Under the pieces are notes generated by a model that saw only the letters and a program-made list of their open reading frames with translations, was not told the DNA's origin and ran no database searches. Shown here piece after piece: positions 21,611-31,151 of a stretch of 64,000 bases of DNA. The stretch's first letter is position 1; the number at the start of each line of letters is the position of its first letter. Position numbers and translations under genes: made by a program. Source of the DNA: Zasmidium citrigriseum (Eukaryota > Ascomycota > Dothideomycetes > Mycosphaerellales > Mycosphaerellaceae); the NCBI GenBank assembly GCA_002786025.1, contig NHNW01000030.1, positions 1 through 64,000 of the forward strand, in the 5' to 3' direction.

Positions 21611-21802
21611 ATGAAGCTCATAATCCCGTCCCTCCTCACTGCGCTCCTTGCGGCATCAAGCCACGCCCAGATCGTCTGCGGACCTCTAGGCTGCGTGAAC
21701 GGCAATGGCCCGGCCAAGTGCCCACCAGACGACCCCCAATGCGGCATCCTGCGCAAGCGCGAGGAGGCGGAGAAAGAAGTCGCTGTGGAGTGGACTGCGT
21801 AG
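21611..21802 (+). CDS. Small secreted peptide precursor, WTA-tail family member 5
   Basis: 63 residues. The signal peptide ends near SSHAQ; the core is IVCGPLGCVNGNGPAKC then PPDDPQC; a basic site RKR is followed by an acidic spacer EEAEKE and the tail VAVEWTA. The layout after the basic pair (KR then E/A-rich) recalls kexin plus dipeptidyl-aminopeptidase spacers of yeast alpha-factor, but the core is unlike a pheromone. An intron (21805-21866: donor GTGAGA, branch GCTAAC, acceptor GATAG) begins two nt after the TAG stop. It is the clearest member of the family for splice signals. It is intact and about 3 kb from the RIP island. Confidence 0.72.
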   Translation: MKLIIPSLLTALLAASSHAQIVCGPLGCVNGNGPAKCPPDDPQCGILRKREEAEKEVAVEWTA

Positions 21803-22288
21803 AAGTGAGACATCTCTTGCGGTGTTCTTTTGGAGAGCCTTGATGCTAACATGAAATCTCTGATAGAGCTTTGAAAACGATGGCAATCGGGGAAAGTGTC
21901 GGCCTTCTTTCAACTGCCGGCAAACGACCTCGGTGCCTCGAATGCTAAGAAGTAATGGCCCACCGCAGGGCATTTGAGATACTTTGTATGGAGTTCAACG
22001 GAGGATTTGCAAATTTACACAAACGATCTTTTGAACATCAAATTGCGGTTCCAGGTGGAACACAAGATCATTCGATCTATGGAAAGTGTTGTAACGATGC
22101 TATTTTGCCTTTCGTATGGTTGAGGATGGGGCGACCGGCGCTGATGCTCTTTTCCGAGTCTTGTTAGCTGAACGATGTTGGACGCACTGTTCGGCCTCTG
22201 CCTTATTTTGGCCTTCTCTGGCCGCTCGCAGATATGCCCAAGTACCACAACCCTTTGTAAGTCGCCACTTTCGCGTCATGACATTCCA

Positions 22289-23071
22289 TCACTGCCCATC
22301 AGTATGCTTGATCTTATACCAGATCCAACTGTGCTTCTCATCAACATCCCACATCTGAATCTCCCACACAAAAGGCTCATAACCCAAGACCTTCCCATGC
22401 TGCAGCAACATGTACGCCACGCCTTTCCCATTTGGGACCCCGAGCAAAGCGTGAAACTCCTCGTCTTCGTACCGAAAACTCTTGCCAGGGAAGGAGATAA
22501 CCCCGGTGATGTTCTTCCTCTTCTTGATCTCCGCGATTACCTCCCTGGCTTGCTTATTTGTAACACCAGCTCGCACCACGGCTCTCAGTCGCTCCCCTGA
22601 CCGTTCTTGATAGACCAAAAACGCCAGATCTGACCAGTGCTGAAGCTCGACGAGATTCTCATCGAGAATCTTCGCGTTCTCCCGCATTCGGTAATGTGGG
22701 CTGACGTTCTCGCCAGCGAAGATGACTCCATCGGCGTACCAGCCAAAATTCAAGGCGCTAGTAGCTGGGTATTCTTTCCCGTCGTCGATGACGCTGTTGT
22801 TGTGCTCGAGACGCACAGCCAGGGGTGTGGCGCCTTCTTCCTGGAACTCTTGACCGGTGGCTTCTTTCGTGATGTAGTCGCTCCATTCGATGCCTTGCTT
22901 GCTGTCGAGCCTTTTGATAACATCTTCCCAGCCCCACGTCTTCAACTGTTCGAACTCTGTCCACTGACTGGCTTTGGCGTATTGGTCGTGGTTCCGCAGC
23001 TGGTCGTGCAAAGAGTGACCTGCTTGGACTGCTTTCTGAAAGGGAGTCTCAGTCGACGATTGTGCACTCAT
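22289..23071 (-). CDS. Unrecognised soluble protein of 260 residues
   Basis: The frame is open well upstream, but the first convincing ATG (MSAQSSTETPFQKAVQAG) is at 23071. The product is hydrophilic, with no signal peptide or membrane helix, and is rich in charged residues and Trp. Conserved-looking stretches include NFGWYADGVIFAGENVSPHYRMREN and VVRAGVTNKQAREVIAEIKKRKNITG, with EPFVWEIQMWDVDEKHSWIWY near the C-terminus. I cannot place it in a family. The reading frame has no stop for more than 1 kb and has good codon composition, which supports a real gene. Confidence 0.62.
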   Translation of the reverse strand: MSAQSSTETPFQKAVQAGHSLHDQLRNHDQYAKASQWTEFEQLKTWGWEDVIKRLDSKQGIEWSDYITKEATGQEFQEEGATPLAVRLEHNNSVIDDGKEYPATSALNFGWYADGVIFAGENVSPHYRMRENAKILDENLVELQHWSDLAFLVYQERSGERLRAVVRAGVTNKQAREVIAEIKKRKNITGVISFPGKSFRYEDEEFHALLGVPNGKGVAYMLLQHGKVLGYEPFVWEIQMWDVDEKHSWIWYKIKHTDGQ

Positions 23072-24630
23072 GTAAGTTCTGGGTGTCGAATCGATGTCTG
23101 TCCTGTGAGTCTTCCCAATGAGATTTGGAGAGCATTTCCACCATATATGTATCGCATGATAGGCAGCAGTGCTCTTCCACGTTGTTCTCGGACGCTCTGA
23201 GTATGTCTTGAAGGCTGAAAGCCCTGGAAGATGTCCCCATTGTCTAGTTGTGCGAATAAGGCGTGGGTGTCTAATAAGACTCCTCCAGAAACACAATCTG
23301 TGCAAACATTCCGTGGTGATGGCATTGCGGACTTCGTTGGCGACGATGAAACACTAATGCCTAATTTCTGTCAATGAGACTCAGCTTTGAGATCCTTGCT
23401 TGAATCGCTGGAAAGCCCGGGAAGGTGAGAGGGTCGAGAGCACTGTACGCCACGACCGTCCGCCCTTTCAGCAATGTTGCTCAGGTCGAGTCTGGTCATG
23501 GAGATTTGGGGTCAAGGCTTAGCAGTAGAGGACTGTATGCTGCAGACAGGAGCGTCGAACGCCTTTCCATGCCAACCGTAGAGGACTTGGTGGGATATGC
23601 CGTCGTCCCTTCGGGTTGTGTTGCGGATCCATGTCGTCAAAATTAGGGGGTTAAACGTTGCTAGAAGAAGAGAATAACGGCTAGCTCGTACCACAGAGGT
23701 ATTTCTCTCGCTTCATCAGGAGTGAAGTTGATCAAGTTGATCACGTTGGCGACCGTTGGGCAGGATCTACTAGCGCGGCTTCCCCATATTTCGCTTAACT
23801 TGCCGATTCGCGGGGAAAGCGTGACCCTTAGCGTCGCGATGCAGGTACCAATGTCACTCCCAGCTCGCAGCAGACATCCAGAACCTGCCGTATTGCGAGC
23901 AAGTGGCTTATCAAGACGTGCGCAGCTCGATGAATTCGTCCATGGTAGCACAAATATCACCCCAGGCATTATGTGATGGCATTGGCATGAATGGCGCGGA
24001 ATGAAGCGAGACCCGGTGACGTCAAGGCGCATGAGTCAATGGACAAAGCACTGGGCAGCGAAGACGATAGAAGACGAGCTGGAACGGGGGCTGGAAGGCG
24101 TGCGAAGACGTGAGCAAGAGTGCCGACGAACAACCAAAGAGGCGCCGTCTGGGCCGGTCGAGGTACGGCGTCACCTGTTGCTATCCCAGCGCCGGGAAGC
24201 GTGCCCCGCGGCAGGCTTGAAGCTGTTGTGTCGTGTGCTTCCACCTCGTCCCACCAATCTCCTGACACAGCAAGACCACCTCATAAATAAGAAGAACCGC
24301 GTGATGGCATTGCGCGATGCTCAGATAGAGTGAAGTGATATCCTTTCCCGCTGCAAGGTACAATCGCTATCAGGGAAAGAGCGACATCGGTGCGTGCCTT
24401 CTTTGTCTGTGTGTCGAGCTAGCCGGGGAGGCAGCGCAGCAACAGCAGTCGCGTGACTCCTGGTGGGCATATAACGGACGAGCTTACTTGTACCTCACCT
24501 CACTTCTGCCAACCTCAACCTGTCCTCCTTCTTCCTTTGTCTCACTGACAAAACACATCAACCACCACCACATCACCGTCACACACACACTACCTGATCC
24601 ACCAACGATCCTCAGCCTCACCTAGCAACA
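23072..24630. promoter_or_regulatory. Long divergent intergenic region
   Basis: About 1.5 kb between two divergently transcribed genes. Open frames of up to about 120 codons on both strands have no recognisable motif. The last 100 nt before 24631 are pyrimidine-rich (CCTCACCTCACTTC and similar), typical of a fungal 5' leader. Confidence 0.45.
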
Positions 24631-25311
24631 AGTGAGTACTCACCTCTCCCGTTCAATGCCTACATCACGCGTCAACCTCCACGTCAGCCCCTTGTTTGAG
24701 ACGTCTGATAAGACACTCCAAACGTTCACCACATCTTCCACCAAATCAATACTGACATCTCCTCCCAGTGACTCGCACCCACAAGGCTACCGACCGCGAC
24801 CACGTCGGCCTCGCCAATGGCACCGCCGCCCCTGAGGAGCACCTCCCCCGCTACTTCGGCAAGTCCGGCCACGAGGGCGTCAATCCATCCTCCACCAAGA
24901 AGCAAGGCGGCGGCAAAGGCAATTGGTGAGTCTCATTCACCTCTTCACCTCTCACCCATACCCAGGACCTCACCACATTCCACCCTACGTCATACCCCGT
25001 CACTCGATCACAAAGCCCACCATCCCTCCAAAGAAGTTCCCCTCTAACAATGCTTTAGGGGCCACCCCGGCTCCGAGCTCGACGACTACTCCTTCCCCAT
25101 GACAAACCCCAAGCGCCGCAGCAACAGCACCTCCATGGCCGCCGGCCACAGCGCCCTGAAGACGAAATTCGAATCCCTCGACCCAGAAGTCGTCGAGTAC
25201 GACGAAGAGCTGCACGGCCCGGACCAGGCGGAGTTGGAGAAGATGTCGACTTCCAGCTCTGCTGATACGATGGGCTCGGTTGAGGAGGAGGATCTCAAGG
25301 AGACGAAGTAA
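24631..25311 (+). CDS. STF2: Stf2-like small protein (HABP4/PAI-RBP1 family)
   Basis: Exons 24631 (one base), 24769-24925 and 25059-25311 encode about 136 residues. The initiator ATG is split: A is the last base before a GTGAGT donor and TG follows a CCTCCCAG acceptor. Without this splice no ATG precedes the conserved start MTRTHKATDRDHVGL. PRYFGKSGHEGVNPSSTKKQ, then GGGKGNWGHPGSELDDY, match the yeast Stf2/Tfs-type block, and the rest is an acidic, Ser-rich tail ending EEEDLKETK. In yeast Stf2 was described as stabilising the inhibited F1Fo-ATPase and as a desiccation-protective hydrophilin. The protein is hydrophilic and has no targeting signal that I can see. The gene name rests on this similarity. 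Confidence 0.75.
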
Positions 25312-25681
25312 GGCGTACTGGGAGGGGTGGCCGGCCAAAGCCTGGTAGGATGCCGGCTGCAGATGTGATACTATGAGGAGTTTTTGCTTTTTGCTTTGAA
25401 GGGGTGAGAAGAGTAGGGGATACTACAACAACACACGTCGGCGTCTTCTTTTGTCGCTGGCGATGCGAGGAGCGTGATGGTGGGAGCATGAGGAGTCTCT
25501 TTTCAGCTTCCAAGACGATGCAACGAAACTGTACTGTACTACAATAGCTAGTGAAGGGAAATCAAGCAAGATGCGAGATTGACTGACCGAGACTTCATCG
25601 CTTTCAGTGTTCATCATCTATTCGTATCTATACTCTTCATCCCTCAACTCCACCGCCATGCATCGCAGCACTCATCTCGTC
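25312..25681. other. Convergent 3' ends
   Basis: 370 nt between two converging genes; only UTR-like sequence is seen. Confidence 0.5.
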
Positions 25682-26631
25682 TTATCCATTGACAATAACA
25701 CCACCATTGCAGTGAATCGTCTGCCCACTCAACTGACTACTATCCGTACTCGCCAAAAACACCACACAAGTCGCAATCTCACTCGGCTGACCCGGCCGGC
25801 CCATCGGACTCGTGAACTGCTTGATCGCCTCATCCGTCATGGTGCTCGGGATCAGCGGCGTCCAGACAGGGCCAGGAGCTACGGCGTTGACTCTGATGCC
25901 CTTTCCGACGAACTGGTTCGAGAGACCGCGGGTGAAGGAGACGATGGCGCCCTTGGTGGAGGTGTAGTCGAGGAGGTCGGGACGGCCGATGTAGGCGTTT
26001 ATGGAGGCGTTGTTGATGATTGTGCTGCCTTTCTTCATGTGTGGGAGGGTGTATTTGGAGAGGAAGAAGAATGCTGTTCACCTTGTTAGTAGGATGGTGG
26101 GGAGGGTGGGGGGTGTTGGGGCTTACGGTGGATATTCGTATCGAAGGTATGCAGCCATTGCTCCTCCGTGATATCATGGATATCGTTCGTCATCATCTGG
26201 TATGCATGGTTGTTGAAGAGGATGTCGATCCCGCCCAGTGCTTTGAGCGCTTCCTCAACAACCTTCTTACAATTCTCCGCGCTCTTCAGATTTTTTGCGT
26301 AGAGATGACACTTCCGGCCATACTTCTCCACCTGCTCTTTCGTGGCCTCGGCGTCTTTCTGCTCTTCAGGAAGGTAGGCGATGAAACTGTCCGCGCCCTC
26401 CATGGCGAAGAGCACGGCGGTTGCGCGGCCGATTCCGCTGTCGCCGCCAGTAATCAGGGCTTTCTTGTCTTTGAGCTTGCCGGCGGCTTGATAGAGCTTG
26501 TAGCCGCCATCGGGGTTGGGGACGTATTCGGTCGCTGGGGCGGGATCGAGGTCTTGTTGGGTTCCGGGGAACTTTTGGTGTTGGACGTTGGGCTGGTGGC
26601 CGATGTCGAATTGAGATTTGTCGGCGGACAT
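25682..26631 (-). CDS. Short-chain dehydrogenase/reductase
   Basis: Two exons (26631-26127 and 26073-25682; donor GTAAGC, acceptor AACAG) encode 298 residues. After about 50 N-terminal residues (GTQQDLDPAPATEYVPNP) comes the Rossmann fold: ALITGGDSGIGRATAVLF with the nucleotide-binding TGxxxGIG-type loop, LFNNHAYQ in place of the usual NNAG, an Asn/Ser pair in TIINNASINAYIG, and the catalytic YTSTKGA (Tyr-x3-Lys). The end GQTIHCNGGVIVNG is typical. The long N-terminal extension and the overall pattern place it with the classical SDRs similar to bacterial YghA and glucose/ribitol dehydrogenases, often stress-induced. It is probably a cytosolic NAD(P)-dependent enzyme; the substrate is unknown. 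The intergenic stretch 26632-27374 is its promoter side; nothing else is visible there. Confidence 0.88.
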
Positions 26632-27374
26632 GGTGGCGGTTCTGTTGGATCAGTGGAAGGGGTTGAAAGGTCTGAGAGATAGTAGGAGAGATTGGGGAGT
26701 TGGTGGTCGTTTTGAAGGCCTTCACTTCATGATGTCACTGTGATGTGAGAGGGAAAGAACGACCATGTCCACAATTCGCATGTGAAGTCGTCACTGCTGC
26801 ATCGCCACATGATTGCTCTCGCTTGATCGCTGTACTTTGAACGCACAGCTTTGGTGATGCTGTGGTGATGAAAGGACTGCTGCAGCGCTGAAAGTCGAGG
26901 CGAGAAGACGACACACGCTCAAGACGCGCATCGGCCAGCGCGATAATGAGGTTCTGTATTGATACGGGCAATATGGGAGCCAATTTAGCGCTAGCATAAT
27001 CATGGCTTCACGTCCTCTCCAGCAGCAGGAGACTTCATCCGCTTCCTCCTTGTGGCCCTTCGTCCATCGAACTCCTCCCTGAGAACTTCAACAGATATTC
27101 AATATGAATCACCAGATCGAGAGAGCTTGAACCTGCTTTGCTTCCCAGCTGCGCTGCACTCTCATCGGGACCCGAAGCTGACCAGGCACGACGAAGAGAA
27201 GACAGTTCGTATCCCTTGCCAAACTTTTGTCTCTCAGACGAAGCATTGAATGCGCTCTCGTTCATGTATTCTTTTGGAAAAAGTCCAACTCCAGCAGAAT
27301 CACAAATCACCGAAACTCCCAACTCCTCGGCCAAGTTCCTCTCTCACCAACCAATCTCCGAACTTCTCTCCCTT

Positions 27375-28154
27375 CTACGTATGCACACAGTACTCAACAT
27401 CATCCAAAAGCAACACCGTCGCCGCCGCCGCCGGATTCGTATTCAACACCCGAATCCCCACACTCTTCATATTCGTAAACCCCTCAAACTCCTTCAACTG
27501 CATCGTCGAGTTAAACAACTGATCACTCCCAAACTCGATATCTTCCGACGACACCGCATTCCCATTGATGTCAGTCCCTGTCACCGTGATCAAACAATCG
27601 GCCGACAGACTGGCGACCTGGGACGCCGTGCCGCCGCAGGCGACGTACATGCTCTTCAGGTCGAAGGATTTGTACTTGCCCGCGGGCGTGATGGTGGTGT
27701 TGTAGTTGAGGGGCGGGAGGCCGACACGAGTGCTGAAGAGCCGGTCGGAGAGGTAATCGAAGGTTGCGCCGAAGATGCCGATGAGGGCGGTGTTGGGGCG
27801 GGAGACGGGGTTGACGTTGGGGATCAGGACGTCGTTCCAGTTCTAGAGGGTGGGTTAGAGGATTATGATGTCGGGGGGAGGGGGAGGTTTACGATCTTGC
27901 TTGCGCCGCGGAAGTTGAGGTCGCCGTTGTCGCCTGTGCCTACTTGGCCGAAGAGCGGTCCGGCGAGTTGGCCAAGGAGAGAGAGAGGTTGGTCGAACTT
28001 GGGGATTGTCAGTACACTTGGATGGTTGTGGGTGATCTTGAGATTGACAAACTCCTTCAGTCTTGGTCTTGCAGGTCGAGGTGGTCCTTTCGCCGATGAC
28101 TGAGCCGAGAGCGGCTGTGGAGAGGAGGGAGAGGATGAACGTTCCTGCCAACAT
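27375..28154 (-). CDS. Secreted protein of unknown function
   Basis: A three-exon model (28154-28053, 27997-27893, 27842-27375) gives about 224 residues. It starts with a signal peptide (MLAGTFILSLLSTAALGS), then TTSTCKTKTEG, FDQPLSLLGQLAGPLFGQVG, and a Gly/Asn-rich beta-type domain with two late Cys residues (YVACGG..., DDVEYCVHT). The second intron has a GTAAAC donor and CTCTAG acceptor. The first needs an unusual GTTTGT donor and a CCCCAAG acceptor, with a good CTGAC branch site. Without it the frame is broken, so either this intron or a small frameshift exists. It resembles extracellular fungal proteins of about 220 residues with unknown role; I cannot name a family. Confidence is moderate because of exon 1. 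Confidence 0.6.
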
Positions 28155-29144
28155 GTTTTTCAGTTTTGTGTGAGTGTGTGTTCGATGGTCGGATTGCTGG
28201 CTGCTGCTGCTGATGGTCGTCGATACCAGGGCACCATGAGGTCTTTATAGACGCATTGCTCCTCCCTTCCCATCCCACCACTTCGACTATTCGCCTCCTC
28301 AACGACGACTCCATCTCTTTGTCGACAGCAAGGGGCGTCTCTCTCGCTTCTCCTCCATCCACACCGGACAACTCCGATGCACCAAGCATACCGCCAGATA
28401 CCTTCACATTGGCTCAACTTCTTGCCGTTTACGGCGAAGCGAGAAGTCGGCGTCCGCGGTGTGGACGTCCTCCTCCGCGAAGGAAGAACCAGGCCGACAT
28501 CGATCTTGGCGCCTGTGTATACAGCTTTCAGCCTCACCATCGATCATTATTCGCCCTCTTGGCTGTTACACAGCAACCATCGCCACGAGCTCATAGCGTA
28601 CAGCTCAGGCGCCACCGGGCTGAAGTCCGCCCAAGCATTTTCTTTGTCGGTTTGGAATGGCCGTGGAAGTCATTCGACGGCGTATTTGCGGTTCTCTAGC
28701 GGCATGTTGTACCTCTGCAACCAAGGCCATGTGCTGGAGGCGTACTGCGGAGCTTGGTCAAGGAGTTCGATTCAGAGCCTTTGCTTCGATCGATCGATCG
28801 AGTGCTTAGGATTTGAATGAAGGTCTAGATGCTCTTGGAGGAGGTGGCAGAAAGCAAAGCAGAGGTCGATCTGAGTGAGCCTACCGTGCATGATCGATGC
28901 GTATCTGAGCGCTCGACGTACTGGGACGTTCGCCTCCGGATTGTTTCATCGATCTTCCTTTGGTGACCATCAAGCTCTAGACCTCGCCTGTGCGTCTCTT
29001 GCTCTCCTCCAAGGCCAATGATGCGGGAAGTAGACCAAGTAGGACCGATGAAAGTAAATCATTCATTGGATATCTCGATCTATCATCAATATCAACATGC
29101 TCACATCTCAAAAAGCAAAAGGAAAACTCGCACCACGGCTCATC
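28155..29144. other. Intergenic stretch of about 1 kb
   Basis: Promoter side of the secreted-protein gene. Open frames up to 147 codons overlap on both strands but have no recognisable motif. A short CGATCGATCGATCG run lies near 28786-28800. Nothing else is seen. Confidence 0.45.
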
Positions 29145-30708
29145 TCAACAGCTAAACGGCGCCGTGATAGTCCCGTCAGCATAAGCATCCACAATCGCCC
29201 GGATCGTAACATAAAGACCCGCGACGCAAATGAAGAGTCCGACGATGATAGTCAGAATGGCCATGGTTGTGTTGAAAGGTCGTCGCCGCCATTCCCGCGT
29301 GCCGTCGCCGTCGTGGTAGGCGGTGTGGAGCCAGAACATACCGGCGCTGGGGAGAAGTGTCAGATAATGGTGGAAAGGGGCTCTGGGGGTGGGAGGACTT
29401 ACATTCCGTAGGTAAACCACGCAGCGAAGAGCGAGGCTGTGATACCGATCAGGTAGTTGAAGATCGGTACTCCCACTGCAAGCACAAAGGCAATGCCACT
29501 CATGAGAGCGATCAAGAACACCCATGTTCCCCATCCGACAAGCGTATGTTCGTGCAAATGGCGAGAGTGTCTGAACAATCGGATGAAGATGATCTTCGCA
29601 GCAGTATGGACGTAAAGCGCTCCAGCGATCAGAAGGTTGGGAAGTGCAATCCCGTAGGCGGCCTTCGACCAGACTGTTTCGAGGGAAGAGAAGGATGGCG
29701 AGAGGACTGCACTGCCGATGAAGCCGTATGTCACGCCGGCGAAGATCGCGTAGTAGGTCGTTGCGAAGCCTTGCAGGGTGTAGGCGGCTTTGATTCTGGA
29801 GACGCAGCCTTGTCAGTGATCCTTGTTCGTTTCAAGGCTGTTTCTCGGAGGGTCTTACGCATCTTGAGGTCGCTTCATTTCGGACATGAGGGCGAAGAAC
29901 CTAGACATAAGTCAGTGTTAAGTAGTGTGGGGAGAAGATGCCCTACTCACATGAAATGTCCACAGTATGCAAACACTGGGTTGGTGATCGAGAAGAAAGC
30001 CGTGTAGAAATCACTCGATCTCGCCGCAACAACCACCCTATCCTCAACTGGATGAATGCCAGCCCCAACCATGCCCACAATCCCAGCAATCGTAATACTC
30101 AACACACTCGGAATAGAAATCCATCCCAGATTATCAAAAGTCCTCGGCAGCGCACAGAGGAAAGTCGCAGCACAGAAGATTCCCGTGAAAGAGATATTGC
30201 ACAAGCCATGATTGCTCAGCTCCGTCAACGCAATCTGTCCGGACAACATCTGCCCGCCCGCGAGACAGACGGCGAAGAGCAACGTCCCGAAGGCAAAAAC
30301 CTCCCTCCCAATAAATCCAAACATAATCTTCCCCGCATCGCCCATATTGTGCACCTCCGGATGCCTCAGCTTAAACCGCACCAGCAACACACTCGTATAC
30401 GCCGCAAAGACACCCAGAAAGATAATCAGAATAAGTCCAGGCACCATGCCGACAGTCGCGAGCGAAGACGGGAGCGATAGCATGCCATTGGAGACAATCT
30501 CAGCAATCATGAGGATGGAGACGATCTGCCAGGATAAAGTCTTGTATTTGATGTCATGGCCCTCTTCGCGGCCGAAGACATCGCGGTCGTGGTAGTTGTC
30601 CATCGGCGAGGTTTGGCCATCGTGCGCGTAGTCGCGGCTGTAGGCGACGGATTCGAATTTGGACATGTTGGTGAGCGGGTGGACGTCGCTGCGGGAGGAG
30701 CCCAGCAT
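29145..30708 (-). CDS. Amino-acid transporter, AAAP family (neutral amino acid permease type)
   Basis: Four exons (30708-29951, 29900-29859, 29795-29403, 29346-29145) give 464 residues with about 11 hydrophobic helices. The N-terminal cytosolic part includes DVFGREEGHDIKYKTLSW; the first helices contain IAEIVSNGMLSLPSSLATVG, a signature of the AAAP/Mtr group; later segments include FFALMSEMKRPQDA and ATTYYAIFAGVTYGFIG. All three introns have normal donors and restore the frame. It resembles Neurospora Mtr-type neutral amino-acid permeases of the plasma membrane. The frame is open further upstream without an ATG of better context; MLGSSRSDVHPL at 30708 is taken as start, but the Met of MSKFESVAY, 14 codons on, is possible. 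Confidence 0.85.
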
Positions 30709-31151
30709 TGATACCCTGTTGTCGTGAAATACGCACTGCCGGCGAGAGGGTGGTGGTGGTGGGGTGAAAAGATCAAAGTGCTGCTGTGGAAGGTGCAATG
30801 GGTGTGCGTGTCTGGTGCAGAAGGCGGGACTAAAGTCAATAATAAGCTCGCAGCACCCTAGCGTGCCATGCAGCAGCCATGCAATTGCAAAGGCAGATCT
30901 TGACTCCTTTAGGCTGGTCGATTATGCACGCGGTGACACGGACCCGCGGCGGGTTCTTTGCTTCCCCTCGGCCCCTGTGCCGGGGAGACGTGTGACATGT
31001 GGAAATGGGAGGAGCTCCGTGAAATGCTCTGCTCTTGGAATCTTTGGGGATGGGCTCGCTTATTTGGTTTTAATATATACATGGTCTACTTTGCATCCGT
31101 CCGGTCCCACGCTGATTGGGTAATCACAAAGAAGTCGGAACGATACCTTCT

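Noticed and set aside
27138..28103. Long plus-strand open frame of over 300 codons
   Set aside because: It is the antisense shadow of the secreted-protein gene on the minus strand; its sequence is low-complexity Arg/Gly-rich with no domain.
29357..30480. Plus-strand open frames over the amino-acid transporter
   Set aside because: They lie opposite the well-supported transporter exons and encode charged low-complexity sequence.
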